A stretch of 64,000 nucleotides of DNA. It comes from Puccinia triticina (Eukaryota > Basidiomycota > Pucciniomycetes > Pucciniales > Pucciniaceae). The DNA lies in NCBI RefSeq assembly GCF_026914185.1, contig NC_070569.1:1240001-1304000 (forward strand), written 5' to 3'. Every line of letters starts with the position of its first letter. Positions within the stretch are counted from its first letter, which is position 1. A program made the translations under genes and the position numbers. The notes beneath the pieces are model-generated. The model searched no databases, had not been told where the DNA came from, and was given only the letters and a program-made list of their open reading frames with translations. This document shows positions 11,201 to 23,809 of this stretch, in pieces.

Positions 11201-14200
11201 CGGCCTGCCCAGTGAGGACTCGGCGCGGAAGGCGATAGTGAAGCCAAAAGTGATCGAGATCATGCGCGCGTCGTTGGAGTATGTGTTCTCGGACCGTCGG
11301 ATGGAGGATGATACGCATTTCGATCTCGACGGCCGTGGGGTTGATCGGACGGAACTGTTCGAGGGGCTGGTCCGGAGCTGCGCCAAGGCGTGCATCGCGA
11401 TCGGCGAGATGGACTTCATCTTTGAGGAAATGTTCGAGCAGTATCAGGAGCACGGCATCCAGACCATCTTCTTCCTCCAACTCGAGCCGTTCATCCTGAG
11501 CTCGGACATCAGCACCCTGCCGACGGCCGTCACCCAGGGCTTGATCGGCCTGCACGAAGACCGCAAGCAGTTCGAGCTCATCGACCAGATCATCCGGCGC
11601 GTCGATCCGGCCTGTCTGGACATCAACCAAGCCCTGGCCATCTGTTCGCGCGAGATGCTGCACGACGCATTGGTGTATATCTACACCGAAGCGATGAACG
11701 ACTTTGTCGGGCCGATCGTCGAGTTCCTCCATCTCATCAAATCCATCCATGCTGGTCGACAGAGGATCCAACAGTACTGCGAAGATTCGAACATCTTCAA
11801 CCCTTCTGATTTCGGGCCTGATCATCCGCTGAAGGCCGAGGATCGGATCGAGGGGCTTGTGCCGATCGCATACAAGATATTCCCCTACCTCTCCACTATC
11901 TTGAGTGGATTGTCCTATCCGAACAAGATCCCGTACGAAAACTCGAGAGCCTCGCGAGCTAAATCGGACGTCTATCAGTTCTTGTTTTCGGGCAAATCGA
12001 TGCATTGGCCCCAGCCGGATGGAAAGCTCATCTTGACTACTGAGGAGGGACAGCAAGAGCCCACCTATCCCTATCTGAGGATGCTATTGAGCCTCGATTC
12101 GGAAGCCATGTTGGACACCTTGGATATTGCGTTCGAAGACTCGTGGCTGCATGAGTATCCTGAGCGGGAGTGCGAGAAACGGATTGACAGGCAGCTGATC
12201 ATCACGCTGCTCCTGGAAGTTACCTCCGGCGACCCCGAATTCAGCGCCGGCGATCGCACGTTCGTCTACATCTTCATCGCCAGAAACTTGCCCAAATATT
12301 CCCAGTTCCTCTCCCTGCCCAACTCGACCTTGCACTCGATCCTCATCGGGCTTTCGTCTGATGACGACCGCAGCACGACCGAGGACCGCCAGCTGGCAGT
12401 CGAGTTTCTGCTCTCCGTGTACACGCCGCCGGATGTCGAGACCGGGGCGGGAGACTTGTTGGAGCGCTTCAAGGAGGCCGGCTTTTGGAAGATTCTTACG
12501 TCGGTCTACACCCAGAGGGAGATGTGGGTCGACGTCGTCTATTCGCAGCTGAAGAATCTGGAGGACCTCGACCTTGCGATCTTCGATCAACTGTCGAACA
12601 CGCTTCGGAAGATCAAGTCATCCAAGACGGCTGCGACCACTGATAAGGATGAGCGTGTCGAAGTCAAGGTTGTCCAGGTCCTGTTGAATTCGATCAATCA
12701 GTTGATCGAGATCAATGTCCCCCAGACAGTCTGCTTGATCCACAAGTTCAGTCCGCAGACTCATCTTGAAGTGGTCGAAAGCATCGGGGATATGTTCAAC
12801 CAGTTCAGGTATCTGCGAACGCTGCTAGAACCGACTGAGCTCGATCCAAATGACGCATTCCAGGCCGAAGCCGTGTTCAAAAAGCCTCTGGCCATCAAGC
12901 CTGACTTGTATGCTGCGATTCGGATACGCTACGTCGGCCTCTTGGGAAAGCTTGATCCGAACCATGTGCTCGACTATCTCAAATCCGAACAACCCTTCCT
13001 CGCCGATCATACCTCAGACATCGTCAGGATTTGTCGCGAGGAGCAAATCTACGATGCGCTTGTTTGGCAGCTCGACCAGGCCGGAAGGACTCGAGCGACG
13101 TTCGAAGAGCTCGACATCATCCTGAAATCGCAGGCCTCGTGCATCGCCAAATGGGTGGCGACCAATGATGAGGATGGTGATGATCCTTCTGGTTCGCAAT
13201 CTAAGACCCTCGAATCGTGTGTCTCCCAGTTGACCCGATGCGCGCATACTGCCGCAGAGATCTGTGTGGAGCGGACACGGAATCCCCAGGACGGACTGAG
13301 CGGCGAAGATTGTTGGTTTTACCTGCTGTCGACTACCGTCCAGTGTACCCAATCGTGTGCTCCCCTGCTGCCTCCCCGATTGCCCTCTCAACATCGAGCT
13401 AGTGGAGAGCTAGTCGATCAAGCTTCTCCCGTCGACCCTGAAAAGGACGCCGCCCTGAACGCGATCGCCAGCTTCCAGGGACTGTTGCCGTCAATCGTCT
13501 CCCTCCTGATCTCGCGAACCACCTCCTCCCATCGGATCTCGTTTTCGAACCTGGTGCGAAGACTGATCGAATGCTCATCCACCAATCTCTCGACGGTCGA
13601 GTCGAAGAGCGGGAGCATCCCGTCGAACGAGTTCCGCTCGATCATCCTGATGATCATGGACACCTACCGCTTCGAAGGCAATGTGCTCGAGGTCACCGGG
13701 CGGTTGATCGATGAAGACTTGTTCGAGCATGTCGACCGGCTGGCCAAAGCCAAGCAGAAAGGAATCCGGCCGGTCAATTTGAGCTGCTTCAAGTGCCAGA
13801 AACCGATCCTCGTCTCGGCTCATCATCGGTCATCCGCCGCATCAGACAGCCCGGAAAACAACGACTGTCAAGAGCAGGAAGAGGAGGACGAGGAGGGGGA
13901 GATGAACCATCCGGAGCGCCTGCAGCTGATCGAGAAGCTGGGTCTACCCGTAGCTTCGGTGACGCCGCTTCGCAAGCAGTCCATCAAGGGCAAGGAAGTC
14001 GAGCAGCCGTTCCAGGGCTCGTCCACTTCCCTCTCGCCATCCACCTTCAACCGCCATCCCCATCACCCCCACCATCTGGGCCAATTCGATCTCGGCCAAG
14101 ACTCGAGCTTGGGCGACTCGTTCCTGAACCGGAATCCGCACCCGAGCCATCCCAACCATCTGCTCCGCCACCCCTCCTCGCCCTTCCTCCTCGGCCCCCC

Positions 14201-14741
14201 GCCCCGCGCCCCGCTGTCGATGATCAACACCAACCACCACCATCCGTCGCCGCCCTCTCCAACACCCTCGCCCGCCCGCATCGCCCCCAAGCCCTTCCCC
14301 GCCGGCTCCCCCTTACGCACCTTCTCCTCCCCCCACCATCCCCCTCATCACCCTCTCGTCCACTCCCAGTCTACCCCTGTGCTGCCTGACCGGAGTAGCT
14401 TCGCCTCCACCCCGCCCTTCGAGAAGGCCTGCCGCACCCAGCTCGGCGTCGCCTTCGCCCCCCTCCCCGTCCATCCGCCCCAGCCCGAGCCCCGCCCCCC
14501 TCTCGGCCCCGCCACCGACCTGGACCTTGCCGCCGGCCCATCCTCCGCCAGCCGGCCCCCGTCCTCGCCCCCGCTCTCCGACTCCAACCGCCCCCTTCCC
14601 CCGCCCGCTCTTCCCCCCCCTTCCACCACTGCTTCGTCCACAAATCGCAGGCAAACACTCGCTAATGTCGTCCTCACCGGCGACGGAAAGGCCTTCCATT
14701 TCTCCTGCTGGACCCGCCTCCATCCCTCCCCCTCCTCCTAA
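8204..14741 (+). CDS. VPS8: VPS8, CORVET endosomal tethering subunit
   Basis: Predicted 2040 residues from five exons: 8204-8731, 8847-9507, 9572-10572, 10647-10901, 11064-14741. The N-terminus is acidic and low-complexity with a short polyQ. A beta-propeller region follows (GAVSALAISHDHTFVAVGH, GHIYLYDLAKP), then the Vps8 signature across the last intron (YKGKIFLL joined to DLRLGMVVSWAEQILELV). A long helical-repeat section runs to about residue 1700. The C-terminus has a zinc-binding pair (LSCFKC, about 1720) and FHFSCW near 2026, with a long Pro/His/Ser-rich stretch between. Known role: Vps8 is a CORVET-specific subunit that binds Rab5/Vps21 and tethers early endosomes. It is longer than the yeast protein because of disordered segments. 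The next gene, at 16438, converges on it. Confidence 0.92.
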
Positions 14742-16437
14742 TTCCCCCCCCGTCTGCTTCTCCTCCCTCTTTGTCCTCCTTTCGCTCGCTTCCTTCACTC
14801 TCTTCTGCCTCTCTCTCTCGTTTATCGTCCACTCGACACCCTTGTATTGCCTTTTCTTTTCTGTGCGGAGGGGGCGGGAGACGCGGCCGGGCGCTTGTTC
14901 GTTTCTGCTGGTCAGTCCGGTCTCTTTCTTTTCCGGCGTGTGTGCTTCGGCGAGTTAACAAAGTTGACGGGGTGTTTTTGGCAGGGGGAGCAAGGAAGAC
15001 GAGGAACAAGGCCCCGGGATTCATGTTGTTTTTTGTGGATGTTGGTCGTGTGTATATGTATTGTGTGTGTGTAGTAGCGCCAGCGGAAGAGGTGTGGGCG
15101 GAGGGGATGGATGACCAGTTTCGTGGCGTGCAGCCCAAGGAAGGTCGGTTTCTTCATCATGTCGAAATGGGCTATCTCGTCGAAGCAGACTCAAATCAAG
15201 CGTCCCCACAGGACTGTCCGAGGGTCCTCTCGGGCCGCGTCCGTACCGGGCGACGGGCCGCGCCTCGAGGCTTTTTTTTCGGCGCCGGCGACCCGACACA
15301 CAACACCCCGGGCTCCCCTCACCTCCTCCTTTGCGCTTCCGTTGCGCCCGTCGGCCCCCGTTCGGTCTGCACCGCCGCTTGCGGCGCATCGGCCCTTGTA
15401 ATCATCGATTTGTCTTGCGTAATCTTATCCACGTCTTTATTCTCATCTCATACATCAGCTGTTCTTTCTCTCTTTCTCTCTCTCCCTGGTTATCGGTATT
15501 TCCCTGCATAATACACAGTAATAGTTTGTCAAACATAGGGCCAATCTGCGTTGTGCCAGCGCGCACTCCAGTGCCCGAAGCGTTTGTGTACCCCCGCGCC
15601 GTAGTTGTGGTGCATTTCGGTTGGGCTTTCGGGCCGGTTTTCTTACGTTTGTGGGTGGTTATTTTTGGTTGATATCACAGTCGATGTATTTACACATACA
15701 TATCCGCACGGCAACTGCCCGGCGGTCCCAAGCTGTTTGTTGTCTCTTGGGGTATGTGTTATGTATGAAGCTGTGGTTCTTGCGAACATTGTGCGCAGGG
15801 CAGATTGCGGAGGAGAGGGCGCTCGGCTGGAGGGTATCCACGGGGGGAGGGCCCAGGGCTACAGCCTACAGGGTTCCTCCATCGGCCTTGGCGGCTCCTA
15901 ATCATCGCTGGACATTTTTAAACAGCCCCGGTCCGCTCCCAGGGCTCACTCTCACAATCCTCGGCTTTCAGGGAATCCTGTCCACCTGGCTAATGTCCAG
16001 TCCAACCAGCTCTCCGCTCACCGGTGGTTCGGGGGCTCAATCGCATGCATCAAGACCCATGAAGTAACCTCTTCCTGGGGGATTGTTGTTACACAAAGTC
16101 ATCCGAAACTTACACTGCTCACCGCCATATCAGGTGGCAGTTACTCCCTCAGGAGCGTGGCAAGCCTTGTGCCCGGGGACTCAAGACCGCGGGCTGTCAA
16201 AGCCCAGCGAATCCCTCCGCACACAAAGAAATATACATATCAACATAGCTTATTTCAAGCGCGGATGCAAAGAAAAGAAATACTAAGTACAAGGTTTCCG
16301 GGGAAAGTTGGAAAAGAAAGACCAGAGACCGAGAAGAGATTGGAATGTCATGATTGATCTGTGGGGGTTTCGCAAGTCAGCGTTCTTACTCCGATTACTC
16401 GCATGTTAGAGTGATTTCGCGAGCGACTTGCCATGAT
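14742..16437. other. Intergenic, between two convergent genes
   Basis: Pyrimidine-rich tracts (around 14770-14830 and 15460-15490) fit a 3' untranslated region of VPS8. Long frames here are low-complexity shadows with no recognisable protein. Confidence 0.5.
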
Positions 16438-17049
16438 TTAGTTTCCCCGGGATGCTGCAGCTCCAGCTCGACTGGGCCTGTTGGAAGGGTAGGGGTCCGA
16501 TCGGCCTTGTGTCCTCTCTCGCCGTGATGGTCCGACGTCAGATGCGGCTGGGAGGAGTGGACGAGGATTCCTGCGGGGGAGGACTCCCTGTGAAGATCTA
16601 GCGGGCACGGAAGGCGTGCCTCTTTCCGACGGACGAGCAAGGTTGCCTCGGCCGATGAGCGTGTAGACCCTTGGATGGCGGGGGCCGGCGGGGTGGGCAG
16701 TCGGCAATCCGAGCGCCTTCCGTCGCAAGTCGCGGTGCGCCATCTCCTTCGCCTGGCCGTCCACGAAGGGAAGCTTGGCATGCGGCTTCCCGGACGCGGC
16801 CCGAGGGTGGTTGGGCTCGGGCACCGGAACGGCCCGCCGGGCTGGCGCAGCTACCGCCATTGCTTGCCGAGCACGGCTAACGCCCACGCGTCGCCACCGG
16901 GAGCGACGGGGATTCTCCTCGGACCCAACAGGAGCGGTCCTCAGCGACATGAGCCTCTCTGCAAGAGATCAAGATAGATAGTCAGTGTCTTGTTTTCCGG
17001 CCTCGGACAGATTTCCTTCGCACTCACCAAATAAGATTCGTTGATTCAT
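16438..17049 (-). CDS. 180-residue conserved protein of unknown function, paralog A
   Basis: Two exons, 17049-17028 and 16958-16438, separated by a 69-base GT-AG intron. The predicted protein begins MNQRILFERLMSLRT. A core shared with paralog B (33465-34080) contains KPHAKLPF, PRHPRVYTLIGRGNL and SRRERTQGR. Both copies have the same total length, the same intron position and the same intron phase, which supports real coding capacity. The protein is basic and Pro/Arg-rich, with no signal peptide or membrane segment. No domain was recognised, so no function is offered. Confidence 0.75.
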
Positions 17050-18734
17050 CGCAGTGGTTTTGGAGGGCTTGTTTTTTAGGGATGAACTGTCTGCTGAAGA
17101 GATGGGATAGGATGGGGGCGAGAGGCGGAAAGGGAATGCCAAAGAAGCGTTGGTGGGACTGGGTAGAAGGAGGGCCTGGGGGCGAGTGGCGGCAGGAAGG
17201 AAGTGTTTGGGTTATCTTGGTGAGGTGGGGGATTGTTGGGGCACTGGGCTAGCTATATATATATACATATATTCGCCTTGGATGGTGGTGAGCCAACTGC
17301 TAGATCTTCTACAGATCCAACAATGAAGCACTGCTATGGGTCGAGAAGAGTCAGCAGCAAGCAGCAGCTGAACGCTTGAGTCATTCTGCGTAGATAACGT
17401 TTAGACAACAAGTTCAACGGCCGAGTACCAGACAAAGACAATGATCAATAAGAGTACGACATGTCGTTGTCTAAGAAAGAGTTGAGTCCGAGGGCAAAGA
17501 TCAGAGGCTATCGGTGGGGTTACACTACTATCTACCTATAAATTTACTGCCACCGCACGCCTGCTGCTCTCAAACCAAATTATGTTCAGATGACTAGCTG
17601 GTCAGGAGGATTTATTATGGCTGCTGTAAAAATACTCTTAGCTGAGAATCCAGCAAGAATCAGTTGTTTACATACCAGTCCATGGCAGTTTATCCGGTCT
17701 TCCCTGGTATCTAAAGCATTTAAAAGGACTCACATTGCGTGATTACATTCATTCGTTCAGGACAGTGCTAGATTGTGGCATTCGCCCAATCATCCATTCT
17801 AGTTGCACTTTTTCTCTCAGCGCAGTTCTCTACCTTGCTGTGATACACCAAGTGTGGCCTACAATATTGTGCAGAGTCTCTCCTTTCTGAGGTTCAAAAA
17901 CAATTATGGTGGACCCATGGGATGAATAATCTGTGATGAGTATGTCGGAAGTTGAATGGGGTACACGTGCAGTGGCCACTTCACAACTTGCGACATACCC
18001 CCCACACATCATTTATCCCAAGGGCTTATCTTTCCTGAAGTAATTTGAGCTCAACATCTCCTCGAGGGGCAACATCCCATTGATTATAAGTTGGGTCGGC
18101 GGAAAGGATTAGGAAATCCATGTAGAGAGTTTTAGCAGGGAGACATACTTCTTCAATTTCACATGCTTCCGAAACTCGCTGACTTAGTAGTCGAATCAAG
18201 AGCGATTCAAATTCAAAAAGTGGGATGTAGCAAGTGTTTTATTTTTGGGGCAGCATGCCCTTACCACTAGGATTCAGGAAGTCCGAAGACCATTCTGGGA
18301 ACAAATGCATGAATAGATATGTATGTACACAAAGCAAGCAACAGATTAAGAGTGGGGTACAACAAAATCAAGTTGAGCATAAATAACACAAAAATTTACA
18401 CAATGAGAATGCAAAACAGCCTTGCTTGAGGGTTAACAATTCACGGCTAGCGCTAGCGACATCAAAAAACAGACGCGGAGTATTGAAAATGCCGAAAAGT
18501 AGTTAACAACATAAATTTACAGCGCCTGGCTTTTGGATGTTTTGTAAGTGTTGAGGTGCAACCAGTTATGTACACAAACGCTGTCTTGATAGATTGAGGC
18601 TACCAGAATTCAGCAGGTGATATGAGTGTGGCATCGATAATTGTTGAGAGGGCAGTAGAGAGGATATGGCAGTGAATTCGTGTTCGCTCGAAGGGTTGAT
18701 GACTACACCAGTAGCCGGCCTGAGGGTTTGATGA
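17050..18734. other. Intergenic; promoter side of the 180-residue gene A
   Basis: A run of TA steps at about 17252-17272 lies some 200 bases upstream of the start at 17049 on the minus strand and could serve as a TATA element. The rest is AT-rich without a convincing frame; a tail region of the cutinase gene lies at its right end. Confidence 0.45.
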
Positions 18735-20084
18735 TCAATTTTTGCCCAAAAGGGCCTGCAAATTTTTCACGACGAAGTCAAATGCTCCAGCCATATGTTC
18801 TCCATCACCGTAGGACAAGTGGGCGAGGATGGTGCCTGCGGTCTGGCATATCGTATCGCCCGTATTGCAGCAGTCGAACACTCGGTCGACGATATCTTCT
18901 GGGAGCTTGACGCTCATCATCCCTGCGATCCCAGCGCCAGTTTTCTGTGGCCAGGATGGATGAGAGAATGCAGTGAGTTGCCAGGGTATATCACGAGGGA
19001 ATCGAAAGAGGAGTGTTGTTGTTTTGCGATCGCAACTTACCGCGCTGCATTTGTTTTGGCGGGCACCAGCTTTGAAATAAGGATTTCCGTACAAGACGAC
19101 CGCAGCGATGTTGGCTGAAGGTATCTTATTGCTGCTCAGGACTTGTGATATAACCATGGACTTTTGTGTGTCGAGGTGCAGTTAGTATAGCGACAGACGG
19201 CAGAATAAGTATGACGTTTGGGCTCACCCCTTTCGAATATCCAAACAGAGCATAAAGGGTATTGGGACACTTCGCTAGCTCGGTCGTTATCATTTTGATG
19301 CCGGTCTGCGCTCCTTGCGTTACGGTGTAACTATAATCGGCAGACGTGTCATATTGGAGTTCGTCTATGGCCCCTCCAGGAACGGCGCCCAAAATCTTCT
19401 TCTCCAACGCACTGTACGCAATAGAGCCGCTCGGGCCTTCCGTAGTACCTCGAGCACTGGAGCCGCAAATGATGCAAGGGTTAGTTGGATACATGAAGTC
19501 TCGTCCTAGAGAGGTGCTCACCCAATCATGCGATAAGCTTTACATCCGGGTGGAGCAGGTCCAGCAGTACTGGGCTTACTGGCCGGCTTTTTCTTCTTCT
19601 TGTTGTCGGCGGGGGACACGTCTGCGCTGCTCTTAACAGAGTCATCAGTCGAAGCCGTTGTGGTTGAAGACGAAGTATCTACGCCATCGCCGCCCGGCGC
19701 GCTGCCGAATCCGCCGCCTCCGCCTCCCAAGCCGCCGCTAAAAAGGCTGGTCAAGGCCATGCCGCCGCCCGGACCACCGCTAAACAAGCTTGCAAAATTA
19801 CTTCCTGCTCCACTGTCTGAAGCATCGCCGGTGCCACCGCCTGCCGTGCCTAGCCCACCTCCGCCTAGCCCACCTCCGCCTAGCCCACCTCCGCCTAGCC
19901 CTGCACCCCACCCACCTAATCCGCCGCTGGCCCCGCCTCCGAAATCGGGCATTTTGAACCCGCCGCCCGCTAGTTTAGAAAAATCGAATTGACGGCGGAT
20001 TCTCTGGATGCCTCCCGCGCATATTGTCTGCTCTTGAAGATTGACAAGTACCACCAAAATTGTTGCATACTGTGAGGGAATCAT
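18735..20084 (-). CDS. Secreted cutinase with glycine-rich N-terminal linker
   Basis: Predicted 373 residues from four exons: 20084-19522, 19456-19228, 19160-19041, 18944-18735; phases agree throughout. The start chosen gives a signal peptide (MIPSQYATILVVLVNL, ending near CAGG). A long Gly-rich segment follows (repeats of GLGGG, about residues 45-105), then a Ser/Thr/Lys-rich linker. The cutinase fold is marked by ARGTTE, nucleophile GYSKG (Ser262), Asp in NTGDTIC (Asp334) and His in AHLSYG (His346), so the Ser-Asp-His triad is complete. Cutinases hydrolyse plant cutin esters outside the cell and in rusts are linked to adhesion and entry at the leaf surface. The Gly-rich extension is not part of the standard family and may anchor or space the enzyme. 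Confidence 0.9.
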
Positions 20085-20946
20085 CTGGATTTTTTTGGGG
20101 GTTTTTGAACGCTCAATCAGTTCATGCCGGACTCGAGAAGAAAAGGTTATCGGTGAAGGCTGGTAAAATAAATGCGAAGTATGTACAGACACTAGTCAGT
20201 GGAGACAGTCAGCCGCTCTGTCTCGGGAGCTTCTTTTAACAGAAATATGGGTCCCGTCCCCCTGGCCCTTTTTTCCCCATGGACGGTATGTAACAAAAGC
20301 GGGCCCAGCAGGGTTTTTGATGGATGTCGTCATTTGTAAGGGTTTTTGTAACTAGATGTCAGCCGAGCTGCGAGAATAAGCCGGGATGACCAGCCCGCCT
20401 GAGGTCGAACAATGGATACTGTTTCCGTGATTAACAGCGTCGTCGTCGCACCTGAGCCAGGCTCATTCGCATCGATTCACAGGTCCGAGATAATCCTTCT
20501 AGGGGTCAAAATAGAAGTCGAATTGGTGCACCTGTTTGTCCTTTGATATGTAACAATGAACATGTCTATGGGTCAATTGCAACAGGGATAATGTCCCTTG
20601 CAAGATCCCTGAGTGATTTAAGTATGTATCCTTCTTCAGACGTTCCAAGAGTGACGCGCAACACTCATCTGGAGCCCTTCGCGGGAGGTCGCGCATCTGC
20701 TTCCTGCAACTTCAAGAGTGACTGATTGAGCTCATACCTCTTACAGTCGACTTTGCACGGTTGGGTGCTGTTGGGTGCTGGCGATGGCCTTGGAGTTTTT
20801 GTGAGTACCATTCAGCTCCGTGCTGCCATCAAGCAATGTTTCGTCGGCCTGGTTCCGTGCCGACTTCTGGTCTTCCATCGACATCACCAAGCCTCATCGG
20901 GTGACGAAAACCTCTCGCCTATCCTTTCTTCGGCGTACACCTAGCG
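20085..20946. other. Intergenic between cutinase and a degenerate gene
   Basis: Should contain the cutinase promoter (reading leftwards from 20085). No clear TATA box or ORF with recognisable content. Confidence 0.4.
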
Positions 20947-22614
20947 ATGCTGGAGCCCGAAGCCAGCTTCCAGGAAACCGCTCGTATGTGCCCAACTGTC
21001 CCAAATGCTTGCTGGGCAGGAATCGTGTGGATTTTTCCGATGTCGATCTGGTTACCGCGGCGCTGGGCAGCTTGGCTGCGAGATCCCGCCGGATCGATGG
21101 ACGAATCCTGGGAATCGCCGCCCGTTTGCGCCGACCTGGAGGCCTTTGGGTGATCTGTCGACTGGCAATCGAAGGAGGCCAGATGCCCTCGACACCCAGA
21201 AAGCGCACCTCGTCCAGCTCCAAACCGCGTCCCTACCCGCACTAATCCGCCAGCTCGAAGACCTCTTGGGCTCCCTCGACCTGGCACATCTCGTCCCTCT
21301 GCGGGATACCCTCGAGATCACGTCCAGACTCAGCAACACCCTGTCTCCATCCATCCGCGCCCTCTCCCCCGTTGCCGCCAATCGATACCACCAAGCCCAG
21401 GACCATGACCACCGTTACGGCAGTTTGAAACAATACAGAGTCCACCAGCTGATCGCGAAAGCCATTCTGCTGATGTGCAACTGTGTCTCGCCACTCTTCC
21501 ACAAGCATATCGCACTCATGCAAATACTCCAGGACCCTGCGAGCAGCTTGCTCATTGAGACGAGTCTGCCTGCCCACGCAAAGATAGTCGTCGAAGCCAC
21601 GGCCGAATGCTGCGATGAGCTCAGCAGCTTACTCCGACGGTCCATGAAATCCGACTTCGGTATAAGAGGAGTGCCGAGCGCACGCAATACGGCTTGGATA
21701 TTGCTTGGTCCAGCTCGCCGCTCAGATCCCATCGCCAGACCGATTGGTAGACTCATGGAGTTATCCAGTCGATGAAGACCGCCTGGACACGATCCTGTTG
21801 CGTGCACATGTTTCGGACGACCATAGGCCGCCGCCGGAGGCTGGCCAAGCTCGAGCTTGCCCAGCCTCTGCCGGCGGCCTACACTCATCCTAGTCCTCGC
21901 CTCCGCACCTCTGAGGAACGCTTGTTCAGCCGAGAACGCCTCTCACCCTCCGAAGCGGCCATCACAATCATCAAGTTGCTTCGGATACTCTTCACCAAGC
22001 GCTCCGACGCGCGCGCAAATACACCGCCATTTACAAGCGGCACTGCCCTGAGTTCGGCCGATTTCAAAGCAATCGATCATGAGCTTCATGCTCTCCATTC
22101 GCGCCTGGAAGCTCTTCTGAACACCTTGTATTTTATGTACCATGAGAATCATACAGCTGCATATCTTGGGAGAGAATCACTCGACGACATCTCAAGCCAC
22201 TTCGACTCGTACTATTCTGTCATCTCCATCCCGTGGCTCCTCAAGCCGGCGATCCTCCTCTCTCCGGAACCCGGTCCAAACCTTGGATCCATGCATCAAG
22301 CGCACAAACCCGCGCGGCCGTTGGACACTTCCGACACACTGTACACGTCTGTGGAATGTGGTGATTGCAGCCACTGCATGTCTCGAGGCCCAGCCGGCGA
22401 CGCGTCGCGTCCATCGCTTGCAGGCCAGCCGCGGGGGCGCCCGGGCACCCCTGGACGCACAGCCAAGAGCGCGATCGAGCGCACGCCCGTTCTTGCGGCG
22501 CCCAGGGCAGCGGATTCTTATTCGCCATTGGCCATCAAAGTGCACCGGCTGCCAGATCATCCGGTAGGCTGTTCGGCGGTGCTGAGCCCGTCCCAAAGCG
22601 ACCTCGCCAGGTGA
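20947..22614 (+). pseudogene. Frame-broken gene of a lineage-restricted helical protein family
   Basis: Four consecutive segments look like one protein but lie in successive frames. They are about 20947-21150 (ending DLEAFG), 21150-21700 (LVQLQTASLPALIRQLEDLL onward), 21705-21830 (QIPSPDRLVDSWSYPVDEDR) and 21840-22300 (LSPSEAAITIIKLLRIL onward). The first break sits in a GGG run, where one fewer G would restore the frame. A 58-base perfect-centre palindrome lies at the third break. Leu-rich helical composition and motifs such as YGSLKQYR resemble an uncharacterised protein family I associate with rust fungi. The sequence could be a decayed copy, or a gene whose introns I failed to place. No function assigned. 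Confidence 0.5.
21824..21881. repeat. 58-base hairpin without spacer
   Basis: Arms 21824-21852 and 21853-21881 start TAGGCCGCCG and end CGGCGGCCTA, with about three mismatches over 29 base pairs and no loop. It coincides with a frame change in the degenerate gene around it. Confidence 0.8.
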
Positions 22615-22993
22615 AGACTACTCCTTCTTCGAATAACGAATAGCTTACTTAAAAAAGATAACAGAAATAAAAGATCAGTAATAGAAATGTGAGTTGATGT
22701 AGGAGAGGTAACGCGGCCACTGGGAGATTATCTCCAGCCGCTGGACAAGTCGGCCCCACTTCGGCGCTGCAAGGGCGCCAAGGCGGGCGGATGAAGCCGC
22801 ATGAACCAAGCAAGATGTGCCCCCTGAAGTACATACGCTTCTGAGACTCGTCCGCGGCTCTTTTGCGCATGGCTCTCGCCAGCAGATGTGCGCGGGGCGT
22901 CATATTAGTGGGATTCAAAGTAGAATTGCGCGCGCGTGCAAGTAAAATTGCATATTGACTTGCCCCCCGCCAAAATTCAAAGTTACTTTGAGC
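22615..22993. other. No gene recognised
   Basis: Short spacer with no recognisable coding sequence. It ends in the left copy of the target duplication of the next element. Confidence 0.4.
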
Positions 22994-23331
22994 AGCAATG
23001 GGCCACTGCACTACACTAACGTTATTGGACAATAACTGTTAGTGTAGCCATTTTATTGACTCCCAAATTCATGTTATTTGTTATCTCAGATACAAGTATC
23101 CATACTAACAATAACAGGAAATAACAGCAATAGCAACAATAACAGGCCTTTTATTGCTACTAACAGGATACAATAACAGTTATTGCTGTTATCCATCACT
23201 ATTTCCTGGGCAAGTTCCTGTATTGTTAGCAACACAAAAAACAAGATAACAGAAAATGTTGTCATTGTTAGCTGGTTTTGGCTAAAACACACTACACTAA
23301 CAAATAACGTTAGTGTATTGGCCCACCATTG
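22994..23331. mobile_element. hAT-like MITE
   Basis: Terminal inverted repeats carry CAATGG...GGCC and the inner motif CACTAACGTTATT on both sides. They are flanked by a perfect 8-base duplication, CTTTGAGC at 22986-22993 and 23332-23339. An 8-base duplication and CA-rich ends are typical of the hAT superfamily. The interior is rich in ATAACA/TGTTAT words and does not code. Confidence 0.85.
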
Positions 23332-23539
23332 CTTTGAGCCCCCCAAATTGCGCCTCACATCCGGCAGAACTCCCAACCAGAATATTCATACTTCACACTC
23401 CGCACAGTTCACCAACCACCACCACCCTGACCCACCCCACCCATCCATCCACCTCTGTCCAACTATGCTTCAACACACGGAACACGCTTCAACAATCAAT
23501 CAAATGACCCAGCTCACCCATGGCTAAATCCGGGCATCC

Positions 23540-23809
23540 TTCATCAAATCAGCCCTGAACAAAGATTCTGATTCCAGCGAGAACAGCGACTTGGAGGACA
23601 CCATTGTCACCCTGATTTTGATTAAGAAGCACCGATACTTGGCTCCTCGCATCCGATTGGCTCAGGCTCCAGACAATATGGAATACCTCTTCAGCCTTGA
23701 CGAAATGTGCTTCAAGCAGGAATTTAGAATGTCACAGCCATATTTCTTCCTGTTGAAACTCGTGCGCTTGCGCGCTCTCTGCGGCGCAACTCACACCGTG
23801 AATCAGTGA
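23540..23809 (+). pseudogene. Harbinger transposase fragment, N-terminal part
   Basis: One open segment reads SDLEDTIVTLILIKK, then a region (LFSLDEMCFKQEFRMSQPYFF) like the helical N-terminal part of PIF/Harbinger transposases. It stops after about 90 codons. The matching C-terminal half lies at 26343-26729, with a solo LTR between. A single ancestral element is an inference. Confidence 0.55.

Noticed and set aside
11121..12590. Long minus-strand frames inside VPS8
   Set aside because: Antisense shadows of the VPS8 coding exon caused by high GC and codon bias.
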